A stretch of 64,000 bases of DNA from an uncultured Flavobacteriaceae bacterium (GTDB lineage Bacteria > Bacteroidota > Bacteroidia > Flavobacteriales > Flavobacteriaceae). Below, piece after piece: positions 47,600 to 55,528 of the stretch. Position numbers and translations under genes: made by a program. The notes under the pieces are model-generated. The model was not told the DNA's origin. It made no database searches and saw only the letters and a list, made by a program, of their open reading frames with translations. The stretch is from assembly GCA_947494205.1 (NCBI GenBank), contig CANLUH010000013.1:1-64000 (forward strand), read 5' to 3'. How positions within the stretch are numbered: position 1 is the stretch's first letter; the number at the start of each line of letters is the position of its first letter.

Positions 47600-48364
47600 T
47601 CAATTTTTGATACTATTTGTAAAATTATTGATAGTATTTACGCCATCTGTAGCTAAATGTTTTATAAAAGCACTTCCTATAATAGCTCCTTTTGCATATT
47701 GTGTGGCTTGCGTAAATGTCTCATTATTAGAAATACCAAAACCAACAATTTGTGGGTTCTTTAATTTCATATCGGCTATGCGTTTAAAGTAATTGGTTTG
47801 TTCTTCTCCAAAACCTGTTTTACTACCTGTTACACTTGCACTACTAACCATATAAATAAAACCATTAGATATAGAGTCTATAAATTGTATACGCTCTACA
47901 GAGGTTTGCGGTGTAATCAAGAATACATTTATTAAACCATATTTTTCGAACGTAGCTTTGTATTGTTCGTTATAAACATCTACTGGTAAATCTGGAATGA
48001 TTAAACCATCGATACCAATTTCTTGGCAGGTTTTGCAAAAGGCTTCTACACCATATTGTAACATGGGATTAAAGTATCCCATGATTATTAAGGGAATAGA
48101 TACTGTTTTTCGAATATCTTTTAGTTGATCGAACAACAATTGAGTTGTCATTCCGTTTTTTAATGCTTGTGTAGAACTTTCTTGTATTGTTGGCCCATCT
48201 GCTAATGGATCACTGAAAGGGAGTCCTATTTCTATCATATCTACACCACTGTTTTCTAAATTTTGAATAATGGTAGTGGTATCTTCAAGATTTGGATATC
48301 CTGCCGAAAAATATATAGATAAGAGTTTTTTATCTTCTTGTAGTTTGCTGTTTATTCTGTTCAT
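47600..48364 (-). CDS. trpA: Tryptophan synthase alpha chain
   Basis: Splits indole-3-glycerol phosphate to indole. The ATG at 48364 gives 254 residues. A longer frame (10 extra residues) runs into a dispersed repeat upstream and is not used. Catalytic Glu45 and Asp56 lie in MIEIGLPFSDPLADGPTIQ. VSSASVTG and the phosphate loop GFGISNNET follow. Last gene of the operon. A weak hairpin without T tract overlaps the stop at about 47570-47600. Confidence 0.95.
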   Translation of the reverse strand: MNRINSKLQEDKKLLSIYFSAGYPNLEDTTTIIQNLENSGVDMIEIGLPFSDPLADGPTIQESSTQALKNGMTTQLLFDQLKDIRKTVSIPLIIMGYFNPMLQYGVEAFCKTCQEIGIDGLIIPDLPVDVYNEQYKATFEKYGLINVFLITPQTSVERIQFIDSISNGFIYMVSSASVTGSKTGFGEEQTNYFKRIADMKLKNPQIVGFGISNNETFTQATQYAKGAIIGSAFIKHLATDGVNTINNFTNSIKN

Positions 48365-48370
48365 GTTTAC

Positions 48371-48392
48371 TTTCCGCGAAGGCGGAAATCTC
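48371..48392. repeat. Dispersed palindromic repeat (TTTCCGC family) in the trpB-trpA gap
   Basis: Nearly palindromic: TTTCCGCGAAGGCGGAAA plus ATCTC. Related copies lie at 50487-50519 and 54691-54715 in other trp gaps. Confidence 0.8.
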
Positions 48393-48438
48393 ATTTAGTT
48401 AAACTTTATTTTATATATAGGTAATACATTCGAGTTAG

Positions 48439-48516
48439 TGCGTTAAGGATTGAAAGGTTTGTTTGAGCTCATCTTTGATAGCGAGCCTTGAAAGCCTGAC
48501 CTTTGGTAACGCCATA
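48439..48516. repeat. Dispersed repeat (GCGTTAAGGATT...GGTAACGCC), short copy
   Basis: It begins TGCGTTAAGGATT and ends GCCTGACCTTTGGTAACGCC, and contains TTTGTTTGAGCTC. The same landmarks occur in the longer copy at 53122-53271, so this is a degenerate or shorter member of the same family, in the trpB-trpA gap. Confidence 0.75.
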
Positions 48517-48520
48517 AAAA

Positions 48521-49702
48521 CTATAATTTAAAATACTCTATATAATTCTGTAAATCCTTATCACCTCGCCCCGATAAATTAATAACCACAATATCGTCTG
48601 GCTTAAATTGTTTTTGGTCGAAAATGGCTAAAGCATGTGAGGTTTCTATAGCTGGAATAATACCTTCTAATTGACTCAATTCTAAACCTGCAGTCATGGC
48701 TTCATCATCTGTTATAGATATAAATTCGGCACGACCAGTTTTATACAAATGCGCATGCATTGGGCCAACACCAGGGTAATCTAAACCAGCTGAAATAGAA
48801 TAAGGTTCAGTGATTTGTCCATCGTTAGTTTGCATTAGTAAGGTTTTACTACCATGAATAATACCTTCTTTTCCTAATACAGAAGTGGCGGCACTTTCTC
48901 CTGAATGTATGCCTTTTCCTGCAGCTTCTACAGCTATTAGTTTTACATCTGTATTCTCTAAATAATGATAAAAAGCGCCAGCTGCATTGCTACCACCTCC
49001 AACACAAGCAACTACATAATCTGGTGTTGTACGGCCTTCTTTCTCCTGTAGTTGCCATTGTATTTCTTCGGAAACGACAGCTTGAAAACGGGCTACCATG
49101 TCTGGATAGGGGTGTGGGCCCACAACACTACCTATAATATAATGTGTGTCTACAGGATTATTAATCCAATCTCTTATGGCTTCGTTGGTAGCATCTTTTA
49201 GTGTTTTGCTTCCTGATAGTGCTGGCACGACTTTAGCGCCTAACATTTTCATTCTAGCGACATTTGGTGCTTGTCTAGCAATGTCTATTTCTCCCATATA
49301 CACAATACATTCCATACCCATTAAAGCACATACGGTTGCTGTGGCTACACCGTGTTGCCCTGCTCCAGTTTCGGCAATAATTCGTTTTTTACCTAAACGT
49401 TGCGCCATTAAAATTTGTCCAATAGTATTGTTTACTTTGTGCGCGCCTGTATGGTTTAAATCTTCTCGTTTTAAGTAGATTTTGGTATTGTGTTTTTCGC
49501 TTAATCGTTTTGCGTAATATAATGGAGAAGGACGTCCTACGTAATCTTTTAATAATTGGTCGAATGCTTCTTTAAAAGAAGGTTCTGCCATTATTTTTAA
49601 ATAATTTTGACGTAATTCTTCTACGTTTGGATATAGCATTTCTGGAATGTATGCGCCTCCAAACGCTCCGTAATAGCCTTTGTCGTTAATATTATAGGTC
49701 AT
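48521..49702 (-). CDS. trpB: Tryptophan synthase beta chain
   Basis: PLP enzyme that joins indole and serine. The 393 residues include [30 protein letters not shown] with the PLP lysine Lys89, [27 protein letters not shown] (phosphate-binding) and [13 protein letters not shown]. The length is usual. The trp operon gene order is trpE-G-D-C-F-B-A, and this gene follows trpF after 72 bases. Confidence 0.97.
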   Translation of the reverse strand: MTYNINDKGYYGAFGGAYIPEMLYPNVEELRQNYLKIMAEPSFKEAFDQLLKDYVGRPSPLYYAKRLSEKHNTKIYLKREDLNHTGAHKVNNTIGQILMAQRLGKKRIIAETGAGQHGVATATVCALMGMECIVYMGEIDIARQAPNVARMKMLGAKVVPALSGSKTLKDATNEAIRDWINNPVDTHYIIGSVVGPHPYPDMVARFQAVVSEEIQWQLQEKEGRTTPDYVVACVGGGSNAAGAFYHYLENTDVKLIAVEAAGKGIHSGESAATSVLGKEGIIHGSKTLLMQTNDGQITEPYSISAGLDYPGVGPMHAHLYKTGRAEFISITDDEAMTAGLELSQLEGIIPAIETSHALAIFDQKQFKPDDIVVINLSGRGDKDLQNYIEYFKL

Positions 49703-49774
49703 AATCTTATTCCTGAGTGATTAGGAATTTGTTTAATTAAACTTTATTTTTTTGAAGTATGTTATGCTTTTGTT

Positions 49775-50413
49775 TTAGTCAAAAACATAACCATGCTTTA
49801 CTAACTGGTATTTAAAATCTTTTAGTTTTTTTAGGTCTTTAAATCCTGAAGCGGTTTCAAATTTGCTGTTTAAATCTAGAGTACAACATAAATCTGATTC
49901 TGGTCTTTTTAAGAACAATAATAAAGCATCTAATTCCTCTGGGCCAATACCACCGCTTAAAAAGTACGATTTGCTAGATTTGTATTTCTTTAATACGTTC
50001 CAGTTAAAGGTGTAACCGTTACCGCCAGGTTCTTTGCCTTTTGTATCGAATAAATAGTATTTACAAACGTCTTCGTAAGGTTCTAAAACTTTAAAATCGA
50101 ATTGATTTTTTATAGAAAATACCTTTATAACAATTAAACCTTTGTCTTGTAATTGTGCGCATAATTCTGGTGATTCGTCACCGTGTAATTGTACGCCTTG
50201 TAAATTGTATTCTTCTACTTTATTTAATATAAATTCTAGTTTAGAGTTTACAAAAACACCAATCTTTTCAATGTGTTCTGGTAAATCTGGCATGTCTCCT
50301 TTAAAATTGCGAGGAGATTTTTCGTAAAAAATGAATCCTAAGTAATCAGGTTGTAATTCTGCAACATCTAAAATGTTGTTTTCAAGCTTCATTCCGCAGA
50401 CTTTTAGTTTCAT
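49775..50413 (-). CDS. trpF: Phosphoribosylanthranilate isomerase
   Basis: TIM-barrel isomerase that converts PRA to CdRP. The product of 212 residues starts MKLKVCGMKLENNILDVAEL, with the catalytic Cys6 in KVCGM, and has PDYLGFIFYEKSPRNF, GVFVNSKLE, QLHGDESPE and the catalytic Asp region FDTKGKEPGGNGYTFNWN, then LSGGIGPEEL. A single-function TrpF (not fused with TrpC). It lies between trpC and trpB. Confidence 0.95.
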   Translation of the reverse strand: MKLKVCGMKLENNILDVAELQPDYLGFIFYEKSPRNFKGDMPDLPEHIEKIGVFVNSKLEFILNKVEEYNLQGVQLHGDESPELCAQLQDKGLIVIKVFSIKNQFDFKVLEPYEDVCKYYLFDTKGKEPGGNGYTFNWNVLKKYKSSKSYFLSGGIGPEELDALLLFLKRPESDLCCTLDLNSKFETASGFKDLKKLKDFKYQLVKHGYVFD

Positions 50414-50486
50414 AGTTGTTTATTTTTAATATTATTTGAGTCATGTCGAATTAAGCCGAGCATAACAATTGTTTCTTTTTATTTAA

Positions 50487-50519
50487 GAGATTCCCGCTTT
50501 CGCGAGAATAACAAAGTCA
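50487..50519. repeat. Dispersed repeat (GAGATTCCCGC family) in the trpC-trpF gap
   Basis: GAGATTCCCGCTTTCGCG with a near-palindromic core, followed by AGAATAACAAAGTCA. It is related to 48371-48392 and 54691-54715, and touches the trpC stop codon. Confidence 0.75.
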
Positions 50520-51299
50520 TTGTAATTGTGTTATAAATTGTTTAGCACTTTCTCCCGCATTGTCTGTTTTCATAAAGTTTTCTCCTATTAAAAATCCTTT
50601 ATAACCGTAAGGCTTTAATGTTTTTATGGCATCGATACTACTAATACCACTTTCTGATACTTTTACAAAATCGTCTGGGATTAATGTACTTAATGTTTTA
50701 CTAGTTTCTAAACTAACTTCAAACGTTTTTAAATTCCTATTATTTACACCTAACATATCTAAGCTTGGCATGATGGATTTATGTAATTCTTCCTCGTTAT
50801 GTACTTCTAATAAAACATCTAAGTTTAGCTGTTTTGCTAATTCAGAAAATTGTTTTATTTCTGCTTTGGTTAAAATAGCAGCTATTAATAAAATAACATC
50901 GGCTCCATAAGCTTTGGCTTCTATTATTTGATATTCGTCTATAATAAACTCTTTTCGTAATAAAGGTAAATTACAGCTTGCTCTCGCAGTTAATAAATCG
51001 TCTAGTGAACCTCCAAAATATTTAGTATCTGTTAAAACAGACATACCACTAACACCAGCTTCTTGGTAACCTTTAGCAACATCGAAAACATTGAAACTTT
51101 GATTTATTACGGCTTTAGATGGAGAGCGACGTTTATGTTCGGCGATAATTCCAGTATTGCTTTGTTTTAATTTATTTGCTAAAGATACTGTTGTTCGGCT
51201 AAACAAGACAGAGGCTTCTAATTGTTTTATGGGAATGAGTTGTTTGCGAAAAGCAACTTCTTTACGTTTATCTATGACTATGCGTTCTAATATATCCAC
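50517..51299 (-). CDS. trpC: Indole-3-glycerol phosphate synthase
   Basis: A TIM-barrel enzyme of 260 residues that closes the indole ring. Motifs are IVIDKRKEVAFRK, GIIAEHKRRSPSKAVI (family mark with catalytic Lys), MSVLTDTKYFGGS, LLRKEFIIDEYQI, LLEVHNEEEL, GVNNRNLKTFEVSLETS and VSESGISS, ending in FLIGENFMK. The start is a GTG at 51297-51299, because the frame upstream is closed by a stop without any ATG. The upstream side is a run of 7-bp repeats (51304-51338), which makes this start notable. Confidence 0.95.
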   Translation of the reverse strand: MDILERIVIDKRKEVAFRKQLIPIKQLEASVLFSRTTVSLANKLKQSNTGIIAEHKRRSPSKAVINQSFNVFDVAKGYQEAGVSGMSVLTDTKYFGGSLDDLLTARASCNLPLLRKEFIIDEYQIIEAKAYGADVILLIAAILTKAEIKQFSELAKQLNLDVLLEVHNEEELHKSIMPSLDMLGVNNRNLKTFEVSLETSKTLSTLIPDDFVKVSESGISSIDAIKTLKPYGYKGFLIGENFMKTDNAGESAKQFITQLQ

Positions 51300-51303
51300 T
51301 TTT

Positions 51304-51366
51304 TCAGTATTCAGTATTCAGTATTCAGTATTCAGTATTCAGTGAGCAGTATGCAGTTGGCAGTAA
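51304..51366. repeat. Heptamer satellite (TCAGTAT)5 and inverted-repeat end before trpC
   Basis: Five perfect TCAGTAT copies run from 51304 to 51338, followed by related units (TCAGTGA, GCAGTAT). TGCAGTTGGCAGTAA at 51352-51366 is the exact reverse complement of 52513-52527 on the other side of trpD. Confidence 0.85.
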
Positions 51367-51404
51367 ACAGTGAGTACTGTAAACTGCGACTTTATACTAC
51401 ACAC

Positions 51405-52400
51405 TTATTTTTTGCTTAATTTTATTAATGTATCTAAGCTCTTTTTTGCTTTTCCACTCATTAAAGCGTCTTGCGCTAATACAAATCCTTTTATATGAGG
51501 TATTTGTTTTACTGTCGCAATGGCTAAACCAGCATTGGCGCAAACAACATTGTTTTGGGCTTCTGTACCGTGACCATTAATGACATCTACAAATATTTTA
51601 GCTGAAGATTCTACTGTGTCTCCTCCAAAAATATCGCGTTGTTGTATTTGGTCTACTTTTAAATCTTTTGGTGTTAGCATGGTTTCAGAAGTATTGGAAA
51701 TAATTTTTGTATTTCCGGTTAATGAAATTTCATCATAACCATCTAATGCGTGAACAATACTGTAATTTTTATCTGTGTTTTGATATAGATAACCATACAA
51801 ACGTTGCAATTCTAAATTAAAAACACCTACCATTTGATTTTTAGGAAACGATGGATTTACCATGGGCCCTAACATATTAAAAAAGGTTTTTACACCTAAG
51901 GCTTTTCTAATTGGTGCTACGTTTTTCATTGCTGGGTGAAATAACGGAGCGTGCAAGACACAAATACCTGCTTTATCTATAGATTGTTGTAAAAAACTTT
52001 TATTGCTTGTAAACTTTATGCCTAAATGTTCCATAACATTAGAGGAACCGCAAGCAGAGGATACACCATAATTTCCATGTTTTGCTACTTTTACGCCTGC
52101 GCCTGCTGTTACAAAAGAGGATAGTGTAGAAATATTAAAGGTGTCTTTACCATCTCCTCCTGTACCACATAAATCTATGGCATTAAATTCGGAAAGATCT
52201 ACGGGAATGCATAGTTCTAAAAGTGCGTCTCTAAACCCTTTTAATTCTTCTAGTGTAATGCTACGCATCATAAACACGGTAAGGAACGATGCTATTTGAC
52301 TTTGGTTATAATCACCTTTAGAGATATTTACCAAGATGTTTTTAGCTTCTTCGCTAGAGATGTTTTCTTGATTTATAAGTCTGTTTAATATATTTTTCAT
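51405..52400 (-). CDS. trpD: Anthranilate phosphoribosyltransferase
   Basis: Transfers phosphoribosyl from PRPP to anthranilate. 331 residues in the family fold: helical N-terminus with ENISSEEAKNILVNISKGDY, the PRPP loop CGTGGDGKDTFNISTLSSF, KHGNYGVSSACGSSNVMEHLG (anthranilate site), HPAMKNVAPIRKALGVKTFFNMLGPMVNP, and the late GVFNLELQRLY. The domain is not fused to TrpG, in contrast to some enterobacteria. Gaps on both sides hold dispersed repeats. Confidence 0.97.
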   Translation of the reverse strand: MKNILNRLINQENISSEEAKNILVNISKGDYNQSQIASFLTVFMMRSITLEELKGFRDALLELCIPVDLSEFNAIDLCGTGGDGKDTFNISTLSSFVTAGAGVKVAKHGNYGVSSACGSSNVMEHLGIKFTSNKSFLQQSIDKAGICVLHAPLFHPAMKNVAPIRKALGVKTFFNMLGPMVNPSFPKNQMVGVFNLELQRLYGYLYQNTDKNYSIVHALDGYDEISLTGNTKIISNTSETMLTPKDLKVDQIQQRDIFGGDTVESSAKIFVDVINGHGTEAQNNVVCANAGLAIATVKQIPHIKGFVLAQDALMSGKAKKSLDTLIKLSKK

Positions 52401-52416
52401 TTAAACTTGTTTCTAT

Positions 52417-52541
52417 GTCTCCTCGAGCGCAGCCGAGAGGTTTTTTTAAATACTTTAGTTTGTAGGTTTCGACTTCGCTCAACCTGACACCATTATTCAT
52501 TTTTTACTTTACTTACTGCCAACTGCAGACTGCATACTGCG
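52417..52541. repeat. Cluster of dispersed repeats in the trpG-trpD gap
   Basis: Three parts: CTCCTCGAGCGCAGCCGAGAGG (imperfect palindrome, about 52419-52440), AGGTTTCGACTTCGCTCAACC (52464-52484), a GTCGAAAC/GTTGAGCGAAGTC type repeat common in Flavobacteria, and the end with TTACTGCCAACTGCA (52513-52527), inverse of 51352-51366. Confidence 0.75.
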
Positions 52542-52542
52542 A

Positions 52543-53109
52543 CTAATTATTAACCCAGTTCTCTAATATTTGTTTTCCGTTTGGTGTTAATACCGATTCT
52601 GGGTGGTATTGTACACCGCGTACATCGAAAACTTTATGACGCAAGGACATGATTTGTCCGTTTTCATCGAAAGAGGTTGCTTCCAACTGTTCGGGTAAAT
52701 TAGTGTCTACAACCCAAGAGTGATAACGCCCTACTTCTATAGTTTTGTCTAAGTTTTTAAAAAGTAGTTCATCGTCTACTGTAATGTTTACTTTAGTTGC
52801 TACACCATGAAAAACGGTGTCTAGATTTACTAAAGTACCTCCAAAAACTTCACCAATAGCTTGTTGCCCTAAACATACACCAAGTATGCTTTTTGTTGGT
52901 GCGTATTGTTTTATAATAGCTTTTAGTAATCCTGCTTCTTCTGGGATACCTGGGCCAGGAGATAGTACTATTTTTTCGAAAGCATCGACTTCATCTAGTG
53001 TTAGTTTATCGTTTCGCTTTACGGTGACTTCGCAGTTTAAATCTTCTAAGTAATGTACTAGATTGTATGTAAAGCTATCGTAATTATCTATGACTAATAT
53101 TTTTTTCAT
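52543..53109 (-). CDS. trpG: Anthranilate synthase, glutamine amidotransferase subunit
   Basis: Class I amidotransferase of 188 residues that supplies ammonia to TrpE. It has ILVIDNYDSFTYNLVHYLE at the start, the oxyanion motif SPGPGIPEEAG, the catalytic Cys79 in ILGVCLGQQAIGEVFGG, and the His/Glu pair in VQYHPESVLTPNG near the end. The length is usual for a separate TrpG. It follows trpE after a 165-base gap that contains a dispersed repeat. Confidence 0.96.
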   Translation of the reverse strand: MKKILVIDNYDSFTYNLVHYLEDLNCEVTVKRNDKLTLDEVDAFEKIVLSPGPGIPEEAGLLKAIIKQYAPTKSILGVCLGQQAIGEVFGGTLVNLDTVFHGVATKVNITVDDELLFKNLDKTIEVGRYHSWVVDTNLPEQLEATSFDENGQIMSLRHKVFDVRGVQYHPESVLTPNGKQILENWVNN

Positions 53110-53121
53110 AATATTTGATTT

Positions 53122-53271
53122 TGCGTTAAGGATTACTCGTTCATTTTTATTTTTTATAGGAACTCGTGATTGTTTTACAGTTGAGGCTTTGTTGGAGCTC
53201 CTCGCAGAGAGTCCATCGTCTCCGCTCAGGATAAACTTGCTCGGAAGCCTGACCCTTGGGGTAACGCCATA
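53122..53271. repeat. Dispersed repeat (GCGTTAAGGATT...GGGGTAACGCC), long copy
   Basis: It starts TTGCGTTAAGGATT (53121-53134) and ends AAGCCTGACCCTTGGGGTAACGCC, with TTTGTTGGAGCTC inside. These landmarks are shared with 48439-48516. The family is known from many Flavobacteriaceae intergenic regions (recall), and it fills the whole trpE-trpG gap. Confidence 0.8.
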
Positions 53272-53274
53272 ATT

Positions 53275-54672
53275 TTATATTTCTTTTGCTAATTCTATAG
53301 CTTTGGTTAATGCGCCTAATTTATTATATACTTCTTGTAATTCGTGTTCTGGATTGGATTTAGATACTAATCCTGCACCTGCTTGCCAATGTAATTGATG
53401 ATTTTTACTTAAAAAAGTTCTAATCATAATGGCATGATTATAATTCCCGTTAAAATCCATAAAACCGATGGCGCCTCCATAGAATGCACGACTTGTTTTT
53501 TCGTATTGTTCTATAAGTTGCATGGCTTTGTGTTTTGGCGCACCGCTTAAAGTTCCTGCAGGAAAGGTGTCGGCAACGACTTGCATGGTTTCTGTATTGT
53601 CGTGTATTTTCCCTGTTACTTTACTTACTAAGTGAATAACGTGAGAGAAAAATTGGGCTTCTCTGTAGGTTTCCACTTGTACTTGGCTTCCGTTTCTGCT
53701 TAAATCGTTACGTGCTAAATCTACTAACATAACATGTTCTGCATTTTCTTTGTCGTCTTGTGCTAGTTTTTTTGCAAGTTCGGCATCTTGCTCATCATTT
53801 CCTGTGCGTTTAAAGGTTCCAGCTATGGGATGAATTTCGGCAGTGCCATCTGAAACGACTAATTGCGCTTCTGGAGAGCTTCCGAAGATTTTAAAATCAC
53901 CATAATCGAAATAGAATAGGTAAGGGGATGGGTTTATACTCCGTAAGGCTCTGTATACATTAAATTCATCGCCTTTAAATTGTTGTGAGAATTTTTTAGA
54001 AAGCACTAATTGAAATACATCGCCTCTCGCACAGTGTTTTTTTGCTAATTCTACATGCGATTTATACTCATCGTCCGTTAGGTTTGATGTGATTTCAGAA
54101 TCTGTTGTAAATTCGTAAGACGCAAAGTTTTTAGATTTTATAAGATGAAGGATATCATCTATATTACTTGCGCCATCATTAAAACAATGGGCAAAGATGT
54201 AAGCTTCATTTTTAAAGTGATTTATAGCAATTATGTTTTGATAAACAGCATAATAGATGTCGGGTATGTCTATAGAGTCTGGTTTTTTAGAAATAGCTAC
54301 ATCTTCAAAATACTTTACTGCATCGTATGCTGTATACCCAAATATACCGTTGTTTATAAATTTGAATTGTTTCTCGGAAGTGACTTTGAAACGTTGTGTA
54401 AATTTATGAATTCTATTCGCAACATTTTTTGTTTTATTTGTTAGTGTACTACCATCTGGAAAGGTTTCGTAAATGGTTTTATCCGTCACTTTTATAGAGG
54501 CAATTGGGTTAAAGCAAATGTAAGAGAAACTATTATCGTTAGCGTGATAATCGCTACTTTCTAACAATATACTATTAGGGAATTTATCTCTTATTTTTAG
54601 ATAAATACTTACAGGTGTAATAGTATCTGCTAGTATTTTTTTATAATGTGTGTATAGACTAAATGTTTTCAT
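53275..54672 (-). CDS. trpE: Anthranilate synthase component I
   Basis: First enzyme of tryptophan synthesis, 465 residues. LLESSDYH (36-43) is the feedback tryptophan-binding motif. The chorismate-binding part has IFGSSPEAQLVVSDGTAEIHPIAGTFKRT, LARNDLSRNGSQVQV (a conserved LxxNDL motif), FPAGTLSGAPKHKAMQLI and the final AGAGLVSKSNPEHELQEVYNKL. It lies in an operon with the leader peptide trpL, with an attenuator and a dispersed repeat before its start. Confidence 0.96.
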   Translation of the reverse strand: MKTFSLYTHYKKILADTITPVSIYLKIRDKFPNSILLESSDYHANDNSFSYICFNPIASIKVTDKTIYETFPDGSTLTNKTKNVANRIHKFTQRFKVTSEKQFKFINNGIFGYTAYDAVKYFEDVAISKKPDSIDIPDIYYAVYQNIIAINHFKNEAYIFAHCFNDGASNIDDILHLIKSKNFASYEFTTDSEITSNLTDDEYKSHVELAKKHCARGDVFQLVLSKKFSQQFKGDEFNVYRALRSINPSPYLFYFDYGDFKIFGSSPEAQLVVSDGTAEIHPIAGTFKRTGNDEQDAELAKKLAQDDKENAEHVMLVDLARNDLSRNGSQVQVETYREAQFFSHVIHLVSKVTGKIHDNTETMQVVADTFPAGTLSGAPKHKAMQLIEQYEKTSRAFYGGAIGFMDFNGNYNHAIMIRTFLSKNHQLHWQAGAGLVSKSNPEHELQEVYNKLGALTKAIELAKEI

Positions 54673-54690
54673 GTTCTAATTTTCTTTTTT

Positions 54691-54715
54691 AGATTTCCGC
54701 CTTCGTGGAAATGAC
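54691..54715. repeat. Dispersed repeat (TTTCCGC family) between attenuator and trpE
   Basis: AGATTTCCGCCTTCGTGGAA plus ATGAC, related to 48371-48392 and 50487-50519. It lies 19 bases before the trpE start. Confidence 0.8.
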
Positions 54716-54726
54716 TATTTATAATA

Positions 54727-54760
54727 CAAAAAAGGCTTGTCGTGAATGACAAGCCTTTGT
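54727..54760 (-). terminator. trp operon attenuator (terminator)
   Basis: AAAAGGCTTGTC (54730-54741) pairs with GACAAGCCTTT (54748-54758). Six T follow on the minus strand, then the trpE leader. The loop sequence ATTCACGA (minus strand, 54740-54747) can pair instead with TCGTGAAT (54792-54799) at the end of trpL, giving an antiterminator. Confidence 0.9.
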
Positions 54761-54793
54761 GTATGTTATTTTAAATATACTATAGGTGCAGAT

Positions 54794-54850
54794 TCACGAA
54801 TGTTGTTTTCGAGAGTTCCACCACCAAGTTGTATTTAAATTTGTATTCAT
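54794..54850 (-). CDS. trpL: trp operon leader peptide with three consecutive Trp codons
   Basis: An 18-residue peptide reading MNTNLNTTWWWNSRKQHS, with Trp at positions 9-11. It starts with ATG at 54850, 8 bases after the predicted transcription start, and stops with TGA at 54794-54796. Its last codons carry the TCGTGAAT sequence that pairs with the attenuator loop. A ribosome stalled at the Trp codons for lack of charged tRNA-Trp would leave that pairing free and prevent the terminator, while a ribosome at the stop codon would cover it and let the terminator form. The unlisted small ORF is supported by the pairing, the position and the promoter. Confidence 0.93.
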   Translation of the reverse strand: MNTNLNTTWWWNSRKQHS

Positions 54851-54865
54851 AATTGTTATAAAGTT

Positions 54866-54896
54866 CAAATATATAAATGAAATTTTAGTTTACAAA
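54866..54896 (-). promoter_or_regulatory. Promoter of the trp operon
   Basis: On the minus strand TTTG (plus-strand CAAA, 54893-54896), exactly 19 bases, then TATATTTG (54866-54873) gives a perfect Bacteroidota promoter. Transcription starts near 54858, just before trpL. Confidence 0.9.
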
Positions 54897-54949
54897 GTCA
54901 TTTTAATAAAATTGTGTATTATTGATTTTAAATTAATAAATTTCATTGT

Positions 54950-55468
54950 ATGGGAGTTAATATCTTAGTCATTTTACCTAAAGATTCTAAAAAAGAAATA
55001 TACCTAGATAAGCTTAATTTCATTAAAGGTTTTTCAAAAAAGCTTTTAGATAATTATTTTAACACATTCAAAAGAGAATTTGAATTTGAAGGTTATTTTG
55101 AAGAAAAAAACAAATGGTATGATGATTTTTTATTATCAACTAGAGAAGGTATTAAATTCTTTAATTTCAAAAATCATATAGAAATACTATATCCTATCAG
55201 AATTAATAGTCTATTTGAAAGCGCAATTTGCAATTTAATAGAAGAGACCTCTTACATATTAGCAAATTTTTTTGAAATTAATACTTATTATATAAGCTTT
55301 GATTCTCACCCTATTATCACTTCTAATTTAAATAAGAAAAATGATGAAGATATTGTAAAGTCATTTAAAGAAATTGACTACTACCATAAAACAGTTAGAG
55401 AGTTAGTTTCTAAAAGAAGTGATGGATGCTTGATTGCAGAAGGTGTAAATAGAAGGTATTTATTATAA
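54950..55468 (+). CDS. Hypothetical protein of unknown family, very AT-rich gene
   Basis: A 172-residue protein, rich in Lys, Asn, Phe and Tyr. It starts with MGVNILVILPKDSKKEIYLDK. No signal peptide or membrane helix is clear. There are predicted helices with charged and aromatic faces (FSKKLLDNYFNTFKREFEFEGYF) and a segment with FESAICNLIEETSYILANFFEINTYY. I do not recognise a family. The gene is divergent from the trp promoter, and its base composition seems lower in GC than most neighbours, which may mark it as a late arrival. A terminator follows the stop. Confidence 0.6.
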   Translation: MGVNILVILPKDSKKEIYLDKLNFIKGFSKKLLDNYFNTFKREFEFEGYFEEKNKWYDDFLLSTREGIKFFNFKNHIEILYPIRINSLFESAICNLIEETSYILANFFEINTYYISFDSHPIITSNLNKKNDEDIVKSFKEIDYYHKTVRELVSKRSDGCLIAEGVNRRYLL

Positions 55469-55469
55469 T

Positions 55470-55503
55470 AAAAAACCTCCTAAAAATAATTTAAGAGGCT
55501 TTT
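55470..55503 (+). terminator. Terminator of the orphan gene (bidirectional)
   Basis: AAAAACCTC pairs with GAGG(C)TTTT, separated by about 13 bases. Flanking A and T runs lie on both sides. It sits between convergent genes. Confidence 0.65.
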
Positions 55504-55528
55504 CTGCTATTAATGAAATCCTACTTAA

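Noticed and set aside
48365-48394. N-terminal extension of trpA by ten residues
   Set aside because: The extension is made from a dispersed repeat (TTTCCGC family) and is absent in TrpA proteins; the inner ATG is the normal start.
51304-51338. CRISPR-like array
   Set aside because: The units are 7 bases without spacers, which is a satellite. No cas genes or array-like repeats occur in the window.
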